In this document: one piece after another, positions 34,615 to 43,156 of the stretch
Position numbering within the stretch: position 1 is the stretch's first letter
Layout of the letters: each line of letters opens with the position of its first letter
Assembly: GCF_900090105.1 (NCBI RefSeq)
Contig: NZ_FMDM01000024.1
Coordinates: forward strand, 1 to 64,000
Origin: Micromonospora humi
GTDB lineage: Bacteria; Actinomycetota; Actinomycetes; Mycobacteriales; Micromonosporaceae
Direction of reading: 5' to 3'
DNA length: 64,000 bases
Program-made: the position numbers and the translations under genes
The notes under the pieces: generated by a model
The model's database searches: none
The model's input: only the letters and a program-made list of their open reading frames with translations
What the model was told of the DNA's origin: nothing

Positions 34615-35521
34615 GGCTTGGCTCCCTCGGGGCGAAGAGCTCGGCCACCCGGTGCCGCCGCTGGTCCAGCCGGTGCAACGGCAGGTCCAGCTCGGCTACC
34701 GCGCCGAGGATCAGGTCGTAGGTGTGGTCGTCGGCGAGCGGGACCAGCAGCAGCCGCCCGTCGCGGGACACCGGCAGGTCGAGCGCGGCCAGCCGGGCGG
34801 CCAGCTCGTCCGTGCCCTCGCTCACCTCGACGGCGAGCACGTCGGTGGCGGTGGTCATCGCGGCGACCCGGTCGGCGCGCAGCAGCCGGCCACCGTCGAT
34901 CGCGACGAGCGTGTCGCAGATCCGCTCCACCTCGCCAAGCAGGTGCGAGCAGACCACCACGGAGATGCCGAACTCGGTGCCGATCCGGTGGATCAGGGCG
35001 AGCATGGCGTCCCGGCCGGCCGGGTCGAGGCCGTTGGTGGGCTCGTCGAGCAGCAGCAGGTCGGGGTCGTGCACCAGCGCCTGGGCGAGCTTGACCCGCT
35101 GCTTCATGCCGGTGGAGTAGCCACCGACGGCCCGGTGCCGCTCCTCGTGCAGGCCGACGTGGCGCAGCGCCTCGGAGGCCCGTTCCCGGGCGACGGTGCG
35201 CGGCAGCCCGCTCATCCGGCCCAGGTGGGTGACCAGCTCGGCGGCGGACAGGTCCGGCGGGAGGGCGTCGTGCTCCGGCATGTAGCCGACCCGGGCGCGG
35301 ACCGCCGCCGGGTCGGTGGTGGGGTCGAGGCCGAGCACCCGCACCCGGCCGGTGGTCGGCGGGAGCAGACCCAGCAGGATCTTGATCAGGGTGGACTTGC
35401 CGGCGCCGTTGGCACCGACCAGCCCGATGATCCCCGGCTCGACCGACACGGTGAGGTCGGCCAACGCGGTGACCCGGCCTCCGTACGTCTTGGTCAGCGA
35501 CTCGGTCGCGAGCAGTGTCAC
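34607..35521 (-). CDS. ABC transporter ATP-binding protein, first pair
   Basis: A 304-residue ATPase with Walker A GANGAGKST, signature YSTGMKQRV, Walker B LLLLDEPTNGLDP and switch His in CSHLLGEVE. It is the first gene of the four-gene ABC-2 operon. The GTG start at 35521 is preceded by TAGGCT at leaderless spacing. The two ATPases differ in signature and tail, so they probably form two transporters or an asymmetric complex. Confidence 0.87.
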   Translation of the reverse strand: MTLLATESLTKTYGGRVTALADLTVSVEPGIIGLVGANGAGKSTLIKILLGLLPPTTGRVRVLGLDPTTDPAAVRARVGYMPEHDALPPDLSAAELVTHLGRMSGLPRTVARERASEALRHVGLHEERHRAVGGYSTGMKQRVKLAQALVHDPDLLLLDEPTNGLDPAGRDAMLALIHRIGTEFGISVVVCSHLLGEVERICDTLVAIDGGRLLRADRVAAMTTATDVLAVEVSEGTDELAARLAALDLPVSRDGRLLLVPLADDHTYDLILGAVAELDLPLHRLDQRRHRVAELFAPREPSHV

Positions 35522-35533
35522 GCTGCCAGCCTA
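35522..35533 (-). promoter_or_regulatory. Leaderless-type -10 element for the ABC-2 operon
   Basis: On the minus strand TAGGCT (35533-35528) is followed by 6 nt and the GTG at 35521. No ribosome binding site is present. Confidence 0.5.
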
Positions 35534-35664
35534 GGAAGCGAGGGCTCCCCGGTGCACCGGGAAACGCTCGGGGATGTCCCTGATTCCGCCCGGACGCCGC
35601 CGGTAAGGCTTCCGTAAGCGGCCGGACCGGTGACCGCGCGGCCGGCGCCCGGGAGACTCGACGC

Positions 35665-36237
35665 ATGCCGATGCGTCTCCTGCGCGCCCCGCTGACCTGG
35701 GTCGCCGTCACCGTCCTCGCGCTCGGCGCGGCGGTCGCGCTCTACTGGTTCCAGCCCTGGAAGCTGGTCACCGACACCGAGGTGCACGAGGAGTTGGCAG
35801 CGGTGCCGTCCGCGACGACGCCGGCACCGTCGCCGTCGGGTCCGTCGCCGTCGGCCGCGCCCGCGTCGACGCCGGCCGGCCCGGTGCTGCTCGGCAGCGG
35901 CGAGTTCGTCAGCCACGAGCACGACACCCGCGGCACCGCCCGGATCGTCCGTACCGCCGACGGGCGGCACCGGTTGGAACTGGTCGGGCTGGACACCTCC
36001 AACGGTCCGGATCTTCAGGTCTGGCTGACCGACCAGCCGGTTCGGACCGGTCCGTCCGGGTGGCATGTCTTCGACGACGGCCGGCACGTGGCGCTCGGCC
36101 CGCTCAAGGGCAACCGGGGCGACCAGGCGTACCCGATTCCCGCCGGAACCGATCTCGCCGGGCTGACCAGCGTCTCGATCTGGTGCGAACGGTTCGCCGT
36201 CTCGTTCGGCGCGGCGGCGCTGGCCGCCGCCGGCTGA
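35665..36237 (+). CDS. Membrane-anchored DM13 domain protein
   Basis: A 190-residue protein with one N-terminal membrane helix (about 8-28), a Pro/Ser/Ala linker (45-75) and an extracytoplasmic DM13 domain (75-188). Domain features are GEFVSHEHDTRGTARIV, LDTSNGPDLQVWLT, LGPLKGNRGDQAYPIP, and the conserved Cys in SIWCERFAVSFGAAAL. DM13 has been proposed to mediate redox reactions through this cysteine, but its function in bacteria is not settled. It is divergent from the ABC-2 operon. Confidence 0.82.
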   Translation: MPMRLLRAPLTWVAVTVLALGAAVALYWFQPWKLVTDTEVHEELAAVPSATTPAPSPSGPSPSAAPASTPAGPVLLGSGEFVSHEHDTRGTARIVRTADGRHRLELVGLDTSNGPDLQVWLTDQPVRTGPSGWHVFDDGRHVALGPLKGNRGDQAYPIPAGTDLAGLTSVSIWCERFAVSFGAAALAAAG

Positions 36238-36368
36238 TCCCCGATCCCGGTCCGCCGTCCCAGCCGGTGTCCACGGGGCAGCGGGCGCGGGTGGAAGCTG
36301 CGACGGTGTGTGGCGGACCGGGTCCGGAGGACGGGCGGCGGTCCGTTCGACCGTCGAGGGGGAACGGC

Positions 36369-37934
36369 ATGGGTGGCGGCACGGATCGGCCCGGCGTGAG
36401 CGTCGTGGTGCCCACGCACGACAGCGGGCCGCACCTGGACCCGCTGGTCACCTCGCTGGGCCGGCAGGGGCTGCCGCCCGGCGGCTACGAGGTGATCTTC
36501 GCCGACGACGGGTCGACCGACGACACCCCGCAGCGCCTGGACGAGCTGGCCGCCGCCGACCCGCGGCACGTGCGGGTGCTGCACCTCGAGCACTCGGGCT
36601 GGCCGTCGCGCCCCCGCAACCTGGGCGTCGAGGCGGCGCGCGGCGAGTACGTCTTCTTCGCCGACGACGACGACTGGTTCGGCGACGATGCGCTGGCCCG
36701 GCTGCTCACCTGCGCCCGGGAGCACGACGCGGACATCGTCATCGGCCGGATCGTCGGGCACGGGCGGGGCGTGCCGCGGGAGCTGTTCCGGGGGAACAGG
36801 TTCGGCGTCAACCTGGCGAACGCGCCGTTGTCCGACAGCATGACCTGCCACAAGCTGTTCCGGCGGTCCTTCCTCGCGCGGCACGGGCTGCGGTTTCCCG
36901 AGGGGCGCCCGCGCCGCCTGGAGGACCACCGGCTGGTGGCGGAGGCCTACGTGCTCGCCGAGCGGGTCTGCGTGCTCGCCGATCATCCCTGCTACCACCA
37001 CGTCCGCCGCTCGGACGCCGGAAACGTCACCGCGACCCGGATGGACCCGGCCGAATACTATGCCGCCCTCCGGGCGGCGATGGACGTCGTGGACGCGCAC
37101 GAGCCGCCCGAGGCGGCCCGGCTCCGGCTGCATCGCCGCTGGCTGCGGCAGGAGGCGCTGGACCGGCTCCGGGGGCGCCGCGCGCTCGCCGCGCCGGAGC
37201 CCTGGCTGGAGCAGGTCGTACGCGAGGTGGGACCGCTCGTCCGGGACCGCTTCGCGCCGGAGGCCGTCGCCGGGGTGCCCCCGCTCTATCGGGTGACCGC
37301 GCACCTCGCCGAGCAGGGCCGGGTCGCGGACCTGCGTCGGTTGGCGGAGTGGGAGGTGGGCGTCCGAGCGTGCGCCACCGTCGACCGCTGGACGGTGGCC
37401 GGGCGGACGCTGACGATCGACCTCTCCGCCCACCTGGCCGCCGGGGACGAGCCGCTGCGGTTCGACGGCCGGGGGCTGCCGGTGCTCCCGGTGGCCGGGG
37501 CGGAACCCCCGGGCGGGGCCGCGATGCGGGCCGGCGGCGCGAGGACGGATGTCGTGGTGCGCCGCCGGGAGACCCGGGAGGAGTTCTTCCTGCCGGTCAC
37601 CACCACGACCGAGCGGGTTCCGACCGACGGCGGCGCGGGCGACCAGGTGCTGCACCGGACCACCGCAACGGTGGACTTCGCGACGCTCAGCAGGGGCCGG
37701 ACCCGGGGCGGATGGGAGGTCCGGGCCCGGGTGATCCAGGCGGGATGGGCGCTGGACTCCCGCCTGCCCCTGGTCGTGCGCTGCGCGACCGACGGCGGCG
37801 TGCCGCGCGTGGAGGACACGCGCCGGCCCCACTCCCGCCTCCGCCGGGCGGTCCGGCGGATCCGCCGCGCGCTCCGCCGGACGGCGCGCACCGGCGACCG
37901 GTCGCCCGATCGACCCGCCGGGTCCCGTCGGTGA
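36369..37934 (+). CDS. Family 2 glycosyltransferase
   Basis: A 521-residue protein. Residues about 10-230 are a GT-A fold family 2 glycosyltransferase: VSVVVPTHDSG, IFADDGSTDDT, SRPRNLGVEAARGEYVFFADDDDWF with the metal-binding DDD, and RLEDHRLVAEAY near the catalytic base position. The remaining 290 residues resemble the C-terminal regions of polymer-modifying GT2 enzymes such as teichoic acid glycosyltransferases. The last 50 residues are very Arg-rich, which could bind acidic polymer or membrane. GAGGGGGAACGG provides the ribosome binding site. Donor and acceptor are unknown. Confidence 0.85.
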   Translation: MGGGTDRPGVSVVVPTHDSGPHLDPLVTSLGRQGLPPGGYEVIFADDGSTDDTPQRLDELAAADPRHVRVLHLEHSGWPSRPRNLGVEAARGEYVFFADDDDWFGDDALARLLTCAREHDADIVIGRIVGHGRGVPRELFRGNRFGVNLANAPLSDSMTCHKLFRRSFLARHGLRFPEGRPRRLEDHRLVAEAYVLAERVCVLADHPCYHHVRRSDAGNVTATRMDPAEYYAALRAAMDVVDAHEPPEAARLRLHRRWLRQEALDRLRGRRALAAPEPWLEQVVREVGPLVRDRFAPEAVAGVPPLYRVTAHLAEQGRVADLRRLAEWEVGVRACATVDRWTVAGRTLTIDLSAHLAAGDEPLRFDGRGLPVLPVAGAEPPGGAAMRAGGARTDVVVRRRETREEFFLPVTTTTERVPTDGGAGDQVLHRTTATVDFATLSRGRTRGGWEVRARVIQAGWALDSRLPLVVRCATDGGVPRVEDTRRPHSRLRRAVRRIRRALRRTARTGDRSPDRPAGSRR

Positions 37935-38076
37935 GGATTCGGGGACCCTGAACTCCACCGCCGTCCCGTTCACCGACCGTGGTCGGAACGCGCGGTCACC
38001 GGCCGGTGGAGTGGCGCTCTCGACCGATCGCCGGTGGGCTGCGAAACTGTGTGCCGGCCGGCGAGTTGGGGGTTCG

Positions 38077-39606
38077 ATGAGCAACGGGTGGATCCTGCCC
38101 GAGGATGTGCTGCGGGATGCGCCGTCGTACGCGCCCAGGCCCGCTGAGCTGGCCGATCTCGAGTTGTTGCTGACCGGGGCGTACGCGCCGTTGACCGGTT
38201 TCATGACCCGGGCGGACCTCGCCGCGCTGGGTCGGCGCGGTCGGCTCGCCGACGGCACGCCGTGGCCGGTGCCGGTGACGCTGCAGGTGCCGGCCGCGCT
38301 CGCGGACGGCTTGGAGCTGGCCGACCCGGCCCGCCGGGCGCTGGTGCTCACCGACGGCGAGGGCGCGCCGGTGGCGGCCATGGACGTGACCGACGTCTGG
38401 CCGGCCCGCGAGGGCACGGTGGGCGTGGGCGGCGCGGTACGCCGGCTGGGCGACGGTGGTCACGGGCCGTTCCAGCGGCTGCGGCGCAGCCCGGACGAGG
38501 TGCGCGGGCTGCTGCCGCCGGGCCGGGTGCTCGGTGTCTTCGCCGACCGCCCGCTGCACCGCCCGCAGTTGGCCCAGATCGCGCACGCGGCCCGCACGCT
38601 CGGCGCGCACCTGCTGGTGCTGATCCCGGTGGGCGAGGAGTCGACGGGCGGCCTGCCGGCCGAGGCGCTGGTGCGCGGCGTGTTCGCGGCCCGCGACCGG
38701 ATGCCGCCGGCGACACTGGTGGCGGTGCCGCTGGCCCGCCGGCCCGACGAGATCAGCGACGCGTTGCTGCGGGCGCGGGTCGCCGCCGCCTACGGGGTGA
38801 GCCACCTGCTCTCCACCGAGGGCATGCTCTCCGGCGCCGGCTTGCGGGTGCTGGTGCCGCGGGAGCTGGCGTACGACAACCGGGACGGGCAGTGGCGCTG
38901 GCGGGAGGACATCCCGCCGCGCAACCGCCGGCTGGCGCTCAGCCAGGACGAGATCGACGACCTGCTCGACCGGGGCTTCCCGCTGCCCGAGTGGCACACC
39001 CCGCCGGCGGTGGCCCGGGAGCTGGCGCGGGCCCGCCCGCCCCGGCGGCACCGTGGTCTGGTGATCTTCCTGACCGGGCTCTCCGGCTCGGGCAAGTCGA
39101 CAATCGCCCGGGGTCTCGCGGACGTGCTGCGGGAGCAGGGCGACCGGAGCATCACGCTGCTCGACGGCGACGTGGTGCGGCGGGAGCTGTCGGCCGGGTT
39201 GGGCTTCAGCAAGGCCGACCGGGATCTCAACGTGCGCCGGATCGGCTGGGTGGCCGCCGAGATCGCCCGGCACCGGGGCGTCGGCATCTGCTGCCCGATC
39301 GCGCCGTACGCGGCCGCCCGGGCGACCGCCCGGGAGATGGCCCAGGCGGCCGGGGCGGGCTTCCTGCTGGTGCACGTCGCCACCCCGCTGGCGGTGTGCG
39401 AGCAGCGCGACCGCAAGGGCCTCTACGCCCGCGCCCGGGCCGGTCTGATCACCGGGATGACCGGCATCGACGACCCGTACGAGGAGCCCACCGACGCCGA
39501 CCTGGTGGTGGACACCTCGGACCTGACCGTCGACGAGGCGGTGCAGCGGGTGATGGAGCACCTCGGCGAGACCGGCTGGGTGGAGCCCCGCCTCCAGCCG
39601 GCCTGA
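38077..39606 (+). CDS. ATP-sulfurylase-like / APS kinase fusion with degenerate sulfurylase site
   Basis: A 509-residue fusion. The C-terminal half (about 325-505) is a complete APS kinase (CysC): P-loop GLSGSGKST (334-342), LDGDVVRRELSAGLGFSKADRDLNVRR, and DPYEEP. The N-terminal half has the PUA-like and ATP-sulfurylase fold (LLTGAYAPLTGFMT near 32-44, PPRNRRLALSQDEIDDLL late), but where active enzymes have QxRNxxH it reads FADRPLH (155-161), so sulfurylase activity is doubtful. It would make PAPS from APS. GGGGG precedes the ATG at 38077. Confidence 0.83.
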   Translation: MSNGWILPEDVLRDAPSYAPRPAELADLELLLTGAYAPLTGFMTRADLAALGRRGRLADGTPWPVPVTLQVPAALADGLELADPARRALVLTDGEGAPVAAMDVTDVWPAREGTVGVGGAVRRLGDGGHGPFQRLRRSPDEVRGLLPPGRVLGVFADRPLHRPQLAQIAHAARTLGAHLLVLIPVGEESTGGLPAEALVRGVFAARDRMPPATLVAVPLARRPDEISDALLRARVAAAYGVSHLLSTEGMLSGAGLRVLVPRELAYDNRDGQWRWREDIPPRNRRLALSQDEIDDLLDRGFPLPEWHTPPAVARELARARPPRRHRGLVIFLTGLSGSGKSTIARGLADVLREQGDRSITLLDGDVVRRELSAGLGFSKADRDLNVRRIGWVAAEIARHRGVGICCPIAPYAAARATAREMAQAAGAGFLLVHVATPLAVCEQRDRKGLYARARAGLITGMTGIDDPYEEPTDADLVVDTSDLTVDEAVQRVMEHLGETGWVEPRLQPA

Positions 39607-39676
39607 TCTCCCCCAGGTCACCGACCCGCGCGACCACCGTCGTCCCACCTCGCGTCCACCGCTCCTGCGCGGTAGT

Positions 39677-39711
39677 GTTCGGGTTTGTTGGAACACGTTC
39701 GACCGCGTTCG
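39677..39711. promoter_or_regulatory. Ten-bp periodic GTTCG repeats, probable DeoR operator
   Basis: GTTCG, GTTGG, GTTCG and GTTCG begin at 39677, 39687, 39697 and 39707, exactly 10 bp apart, 33 nt upstream of the deoR start. DeoR-family repressors often bind short direct repeats at helical spacing, so this is a likely autoregulatory operator of deoR-galT. TAGTGT at 39673-39678 may be a -10 hexamer. Confidence 0.6.
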
Positions 39712-39743
39712 CACGGTCGGTGACGCTCGGGAGGCGACGCGGG

Positions 39744-40532
39744 ATGCTGGCGCGACAGCGGCAGACGGCCATCCTGGAACGGGTCCGCGCCGCCGGCGGG
39801 GTCCGGGTCACCGACCTGGCCGCCGAGTTCGGCGTCTCCGACATGACCATCCGGCGGGACCTGGAGACGCTGCACGAGCAGGGGCTGCTCGCCAAGGTGC
39901 ACGGCGGGGCGACGCTGGCCGGGCCCGGCTCGACCGACGAACCCGGCTTCCGGGCCAAGTCGGTGCGCCAGTCCGCCGAGAAGTCGGCCATCGCCGGGCA
40001 CGCCGCGCGGCTGGTCCGCCCCGGTGCCGCGATCGCCCTCTCCGCCGGCACCACCACCGCCGAACTCGCCCGCCGCCTGGTGGACGTGCCCGGCCTGACG
40101 GTGGTCACCAACTCGCTGCCGGTGGCCGAGATCCTGCACGTCGGCGGTCGACCCGACCAGACCGTGGTGCTCACCGGCGGGGTCCGCACCCCGTCCGACG
40201 CGCTGGTCGGCCCGCTCGCCGTGGCCGCCATCGCCGCGCTCCACCTCGACCTGCTCTTCCTCGGCGTGCACGGGATCAGCGAGCGGGCCGGGTTCACCAC
40301 GCCCAACCTGATGGAGGCGGACACGAACCGGGCGCTGGTGGCGGCCGCCGACGCCCTGGTGGTGCTCGCCGACCACACCAAGTGGGGCACGGTCGGGATC
40401 TCCTCCATCGTCGGCCTGGACGCGGCGGACGTGCTGGTCACCGACGACCGGTTGACACCCGACGCACGGCGGGTACTCGAGGACAGGGTGGGTGAGCTGG
40501 TGACGGTGCCGGCGACGAAGGGGGCGGAGTGA
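39744..40532 (+). CDS. DeoR/GlpR family transcriptional regulator
   Basis: A 262-residue sugar-responsive repressor. The N-terminal helix-turn-helix contains VTDLAAEFGVSDMTIRRDLETL and KVHGGAT. The C-terminal DeoR sensor domain has LSAGTTTAELARRL and VVLADHTKWG, which bind phosphorylated sugars in this family. It overlaps galT by 4 nt (GTGA), so it probably controls galactose use through this operon. A phased GTTCG repeat array lies upstream. GGGAGGCGACGCGG gives the ribosome binding site. Confidence 0.9.
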   Translation: MLARQRQTAILERVRAAGGVRVTDLAAEFGVSDMTIRRDLETLHEQGLLAKVHGGATLAGPGSTDEPGFRAKSVRQSAEKSAIAGHAARLVRPGAAIALSAGTTTAELARRLVDVPGLTVVTNSLPVAEILHVGGRPDQTVVLTGGVRTPSDALVGPLAVAAIAALHLDLLFLGVHGISERAGFTTPNLMEADTNRALVAAADALVVLADHTKWGTVGISSIVGLDAADVLVTDDRLTPDARRVLEDRVGELVTVPATKGAE

Positions 40533-41602
40533 AGCGTACGCAGATCGAGCTGGCCGACGGCCGTGAGCTGATCTACTTCGACGAGCGGGACGACGCGGTG
40601 CGCGACCAGCCGGACCGGCGGGACCTGCCCCCGCCACCGCCCGCCTCCCAACTGCGCCACGACCCGCTGACCGACGAGTGGGTGGCGGTGGCGGTGCACC
40701 GGCAGACCCGGACGTTCCTGCCCCCGGCCGACCAGTGCCCGCTCTGCCCGTCCCGCGGCGACCGGCACACCGAGATCCCGGCGCCGGACTACGACGTGGT
40801 GGTCTTCGAGAACCGGTTCCCGTCGCTGAGCCAGCGCCCGGCCGACGAGCCGGCCGAGATCACGCCGTTCACCCCGGTCCGCCCCGGGCTCGGCCGGTGC
40901 GAGGTGGTCTGCTTCACCGACGACCACAACGCCTCGTTCGCGCGCCTCTCCCCGTCGCGGGTGCGCACCGTGCTGGACGCGCTCGCCGACCGCACCGCCG
41001 CGCTGAGCGAGCTGCCCGGCGTGGAGCAGGTGTTCCCGTTCGAGAACCGGGGCGAGGAGATCGGGGTGACGTTGAACCACCCGCACGGTCAGATCTACGC
41101 GTACCCGTTCGTGACGCCGCGGACCCGGAGCCTGCTGGCCGCCGCCCGGCGGCATGCCGAGCGCACCGGGGGCAACCTCTACGCCGACGTGCTGGCCGCG
41201 GAACGGGCCGGCGGCGACCGGGTGGTGGCGAGCAACGCGCACTGGACCGCGTACGTGCCGGCGGCGGCCCGCTGGCCGTTCGAGGTGCACGTGGCCCCGC
41301 ACCGCCCGGTGCCGGACATCCCCGCGCTGGACGACGCCGAGCGGGACGCCTTCGGCCCGCTCTACCTCGACCTGCTGCGCCGCTTCGACGGGCTGTTCGA
41401 CGTGCCGATGCCCTACATCGCGGCCTGGCACCAGGCGCCGGTGCGCGTCGACCGCGAGCTGGGCCACCTGCACCTGCAGTTGTTCAGCATCCGGCGGGCG
41501 AAGGACAAGCTGAAGTACCTGGCCGGTTCCGAGTCCGGCATGGGCGTGTTCATCAACGACATCGCCCCGGAGCGCGCCGCCGAACTCCTGCGCGCCGCGT
41601 AA
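40529..41602 (+). CDS. galT: Galactose-1-phosphate uridylyltransferase
   Basis: A 357-residue GalT that exchanges galactose-1-phosphate with UDP-glucose in the Leloir pathway. The active-site HPHGQ is at 184-188, with H186 as the uridylylated residue. Structural zinc ligands are suggested by CPLCPS near 71-76. The C-terminal HLHLQLFS is also typical. GTG start in a 4-nt overlap with deoR. No galK or galE lies in the window after it; a strong terminator follows directly. Confidence 0.93.
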   Translation: MKRTQIELADGRELIYFDERDDAVRDQPDRRDLPPPPPASQLRHDPLTDEWVAVAVHRQTRTFLPPADQCPLCPSRGDRHTEIPAPDYDVVVFENRFPSLSQRPADEPAEITPFTPVRPGLGRCEVVCFTDDHNASFARLSPSRVRTVLDALADRTAALSELPGVEQVFPFENRGEEIGVTLNHPHGQIYAYPFVTPRTRSLLAAARRHAERTGGNLYADVLAAERAGGDRVVASNAHWTAYVPAAARWPFEVHVAPHRPVPDIPALDDAERDAFGPLYLDLLRRFDGLFDVPMPYIAAWHQAPVRVDRELGHLHLQLFSIRRAKDKLKYLAGSESGMGVFINDIAPERAAELLRAA

Positions 41603-41620
41603 GGCGGGGCCCCCGCTTAA

Positions 41621-41649
41621 CGCCTCCGGTAGAGGCGGGGCCCCTTTTT
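41621..41649 (+). terminator. Rho-independent-type terminator after galT
   Basis: CGCCTC and GAGGCG pair around a 5-nt loop, followed by GGGCCCC and five T. A second copy of GGCGGGGCCCC lies at 41603-41613. This is the clearest T-run terminator in the window. Confidence 0.75.
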
Positions 41650-41671
41650 AACCGGCCCCGGGAGACAGGGC

Positions 41672-41700
41672 GCGGGGGGCCCGGAGAACGGGCCCCCCGC
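41672..41700. terminator. GC-rich hairpin in galT-icd convergent spacer
   Basis: A perfect 12-bp stem (GCGGGGGGCCCG and complement) with a GAGAA loop. It is one of three hairpins in the 236-nt convergent spacer, which contains no gene. Confidence 0.65.
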
Positions 41701-41788
41701 AGGGAAGGGACGGCTGGACGCCGACTGGCATCGCGTCCACCTGGTGCAACGAGTCCGGGCGCGCCCGGGTGACGCCGGCACACCACGA

Positions 41789-41820
41789 CGGAGCCCGCCG
41801 GCGCGGGCCGGCGGGCTCCG
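41789..41820. terminator. Hairpin downstream of icd
   Basis: A perfect 14-bp stem (CGGAGCCCGCCGGC and complement) with a GCGG loop. It lies 19 nt beyond the icd stop and probably ends icd transcription. Confidence 0.75.
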
Positions 41821-41838
41821 TGGTGATCGGCGAGGTGA

Positions 41839-43056
41839 TCAGGCCGCGAGCTTGCGGGCCAGGTTCTCGTCGAGCGCGTTCATGAACTCGTCGGTGGTCA
41901 GCCACGGCGCGTCCCGCGAGATGAGCAGCGCGAGGTCCTTGGTCATCTGGCCGCCCTCGACGGTCTCCACGATGACCTTCTCCAGCGTGTTCGCGAACTC
42001 GGTGACCGCCGGGGTGCCGTCCAGCTTGCCCCGGTGGGCCAGGCCCCGGGTCCAGGCGTAGATCGACGCGATCGGGTTGGTCGAGGTCTTCTCGCCCTTC
42101 TGGTACTGCCGGTAGTGCCGGGTCACCGTGCCGTGCGCGGCCTCGGCCTCGACGGTACGGCCGTCCGGGGAGAGCAGCACCGAGGTCATCAGGCCGAGCG
42201 AGCCGAAGCCCTGCGCGACGGTGTCGGACTGCACGTCACCGTCGTAGTTCTTGCAGGCCCAGACGTATCCGCCCTCCCACTTGAGCGCGGCGGCGACCAT
42301 GTCGTCGATCAGCCGGTGCTCGTAGGTCAGGCCGGCGGCGTCGAACTCGGCCTTGAACTCGGCCTCGAACACCTCGGCGAAGATGTCCTTGAACCGGCCG
42401 TCGTACGCCTTGAGGATGGTGTTCTTGGTCGACATGTAGACCGGGTAGTTGCGGTCCAGGCCGTACCGGAACGAGGCCCGGGCGAAGTCCCGGATCGACT
42501 CGTCGAAGTTGTACATGCCCATGGCGATGCCGCCGCCGGGGAAGTCGGCGACCTCCATCTCCATCGGCGCGGAGCCGTCGGTCGGGGTGTAGGTGATGGT
42601 GACCTTGCCCGGGCCGGGGACGACGAAGTCGGTGGCCTTGTACTGGTCGCCGTGCGCGTGCCGGCCGATGATGATCGGCTTGGTCCAGCCCGGGACGAGC
42701 CGCGGCACGTTCGACATGATGATCGGCTCGCGGAAGACCACGCCGCCGAGGATGTTGCGGATGGTGCCGTTCGGCGACCGCCACATCTTCTTCAGGCCGA
42801 ACTCCTCCACCCGGGCCTCGTCCGGGGTGATGGTGGCGCACTTGACGCCGACGCCGTGCTCCTTGATGGCGTTGGCGGCGTCGACGGTGACCTGGTCGTC
42901 GGTCTCGTCGCGGTACTGGATCGACAGGTCGTAGTAGTGCAGGTCGACGTCGAGGTAGGGCAGGATCAGCTGCTCCCGGATCTGCTTCCAGATGATCCGG
43001 GTCATCTCGTCGCCGTCGATTTCCACGACCGGGTTGTTTACCTTGATCTTCGCCAT
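41839..43056 (-). CDS. icd: NADP-dependent isocitrate dehydrogenase, type II homodimeric
   Basis: A 405-residue enzyme converting isocitrate to 2-oxoglutarate with NADP reduction. The sequence matches the eukaryote-like type II homodimeric class: VVEIDGDEMTRIIW at the start, SPNGTIRNILGG for substrate binding, and EAAHGTVTRHYRQY at the cofactor site. Length is normal. Together with sdhCAB, mdh and sucCD it makes this window rich in TCA-cycle genes. It is divergent from an MBL-fold gene across a 100-nt spacer with a palindrome; GAGAGGAGCG precedes the ATG. Confidence 0.95.
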   Translation of the reverse strand: MAKIKVNNPVVEIDGDEMTRIIWKQIREQLILPYLDVDLHYYDLSIQYRDETDDQVTVDAANAIKEHGVGVKCATITPDEARVEEFGLKKMWRSPNGTIRNILGGVVFREPIIMSNVPRLVPGWTKPIIIGRHAHGDQYKATDFVVPGPGKVTITYTPTDGSAPMEMEVADFPGGGIAMGMYNFDESIRDFARASFRYGLDRNYPVYMSTKNTILKAYDGRFKDIFAEVFEAEFKAEFDAAGLTYEHRLIDDMVAAALKWEGGYVWACKNYDGDVQSDTVAQGFGSLGLMTSVLLSPDGRTVEAEAAHGTVTRHYRQYQKGEKTSTNPIASIYAWTRGLAHRGKLDGTPAVTEFANTLEKVIVETVEGGQMTKDLALLISRDAPWLTTDEFMNALDENLARKLAA

Positions 43057-43091
43057 CGGCCGGCGCTCCTCTCGGGGGACACGTGCTCAAG

Positions 43092-43107
43092 CAGTACGAG
43101 CGTACTG
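43092..43107. promoter_or_regulatory. Palindrome in the icd-MBL divergent spacer
   Basis: CAGTACG and CGTACTG form a perfect 7-bp inverted repeat around AG. On the minus strand it contains TACGCT, a -10-like hexamer for icd. It may be an operator controlling one or both divergent genes. Confidence 0.5.
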
Positions 43108-43156
43108 GAAACCGACCGGGGCGCCCCAGCCGGCCTCGCGGTGGCATCCTTCCCGG

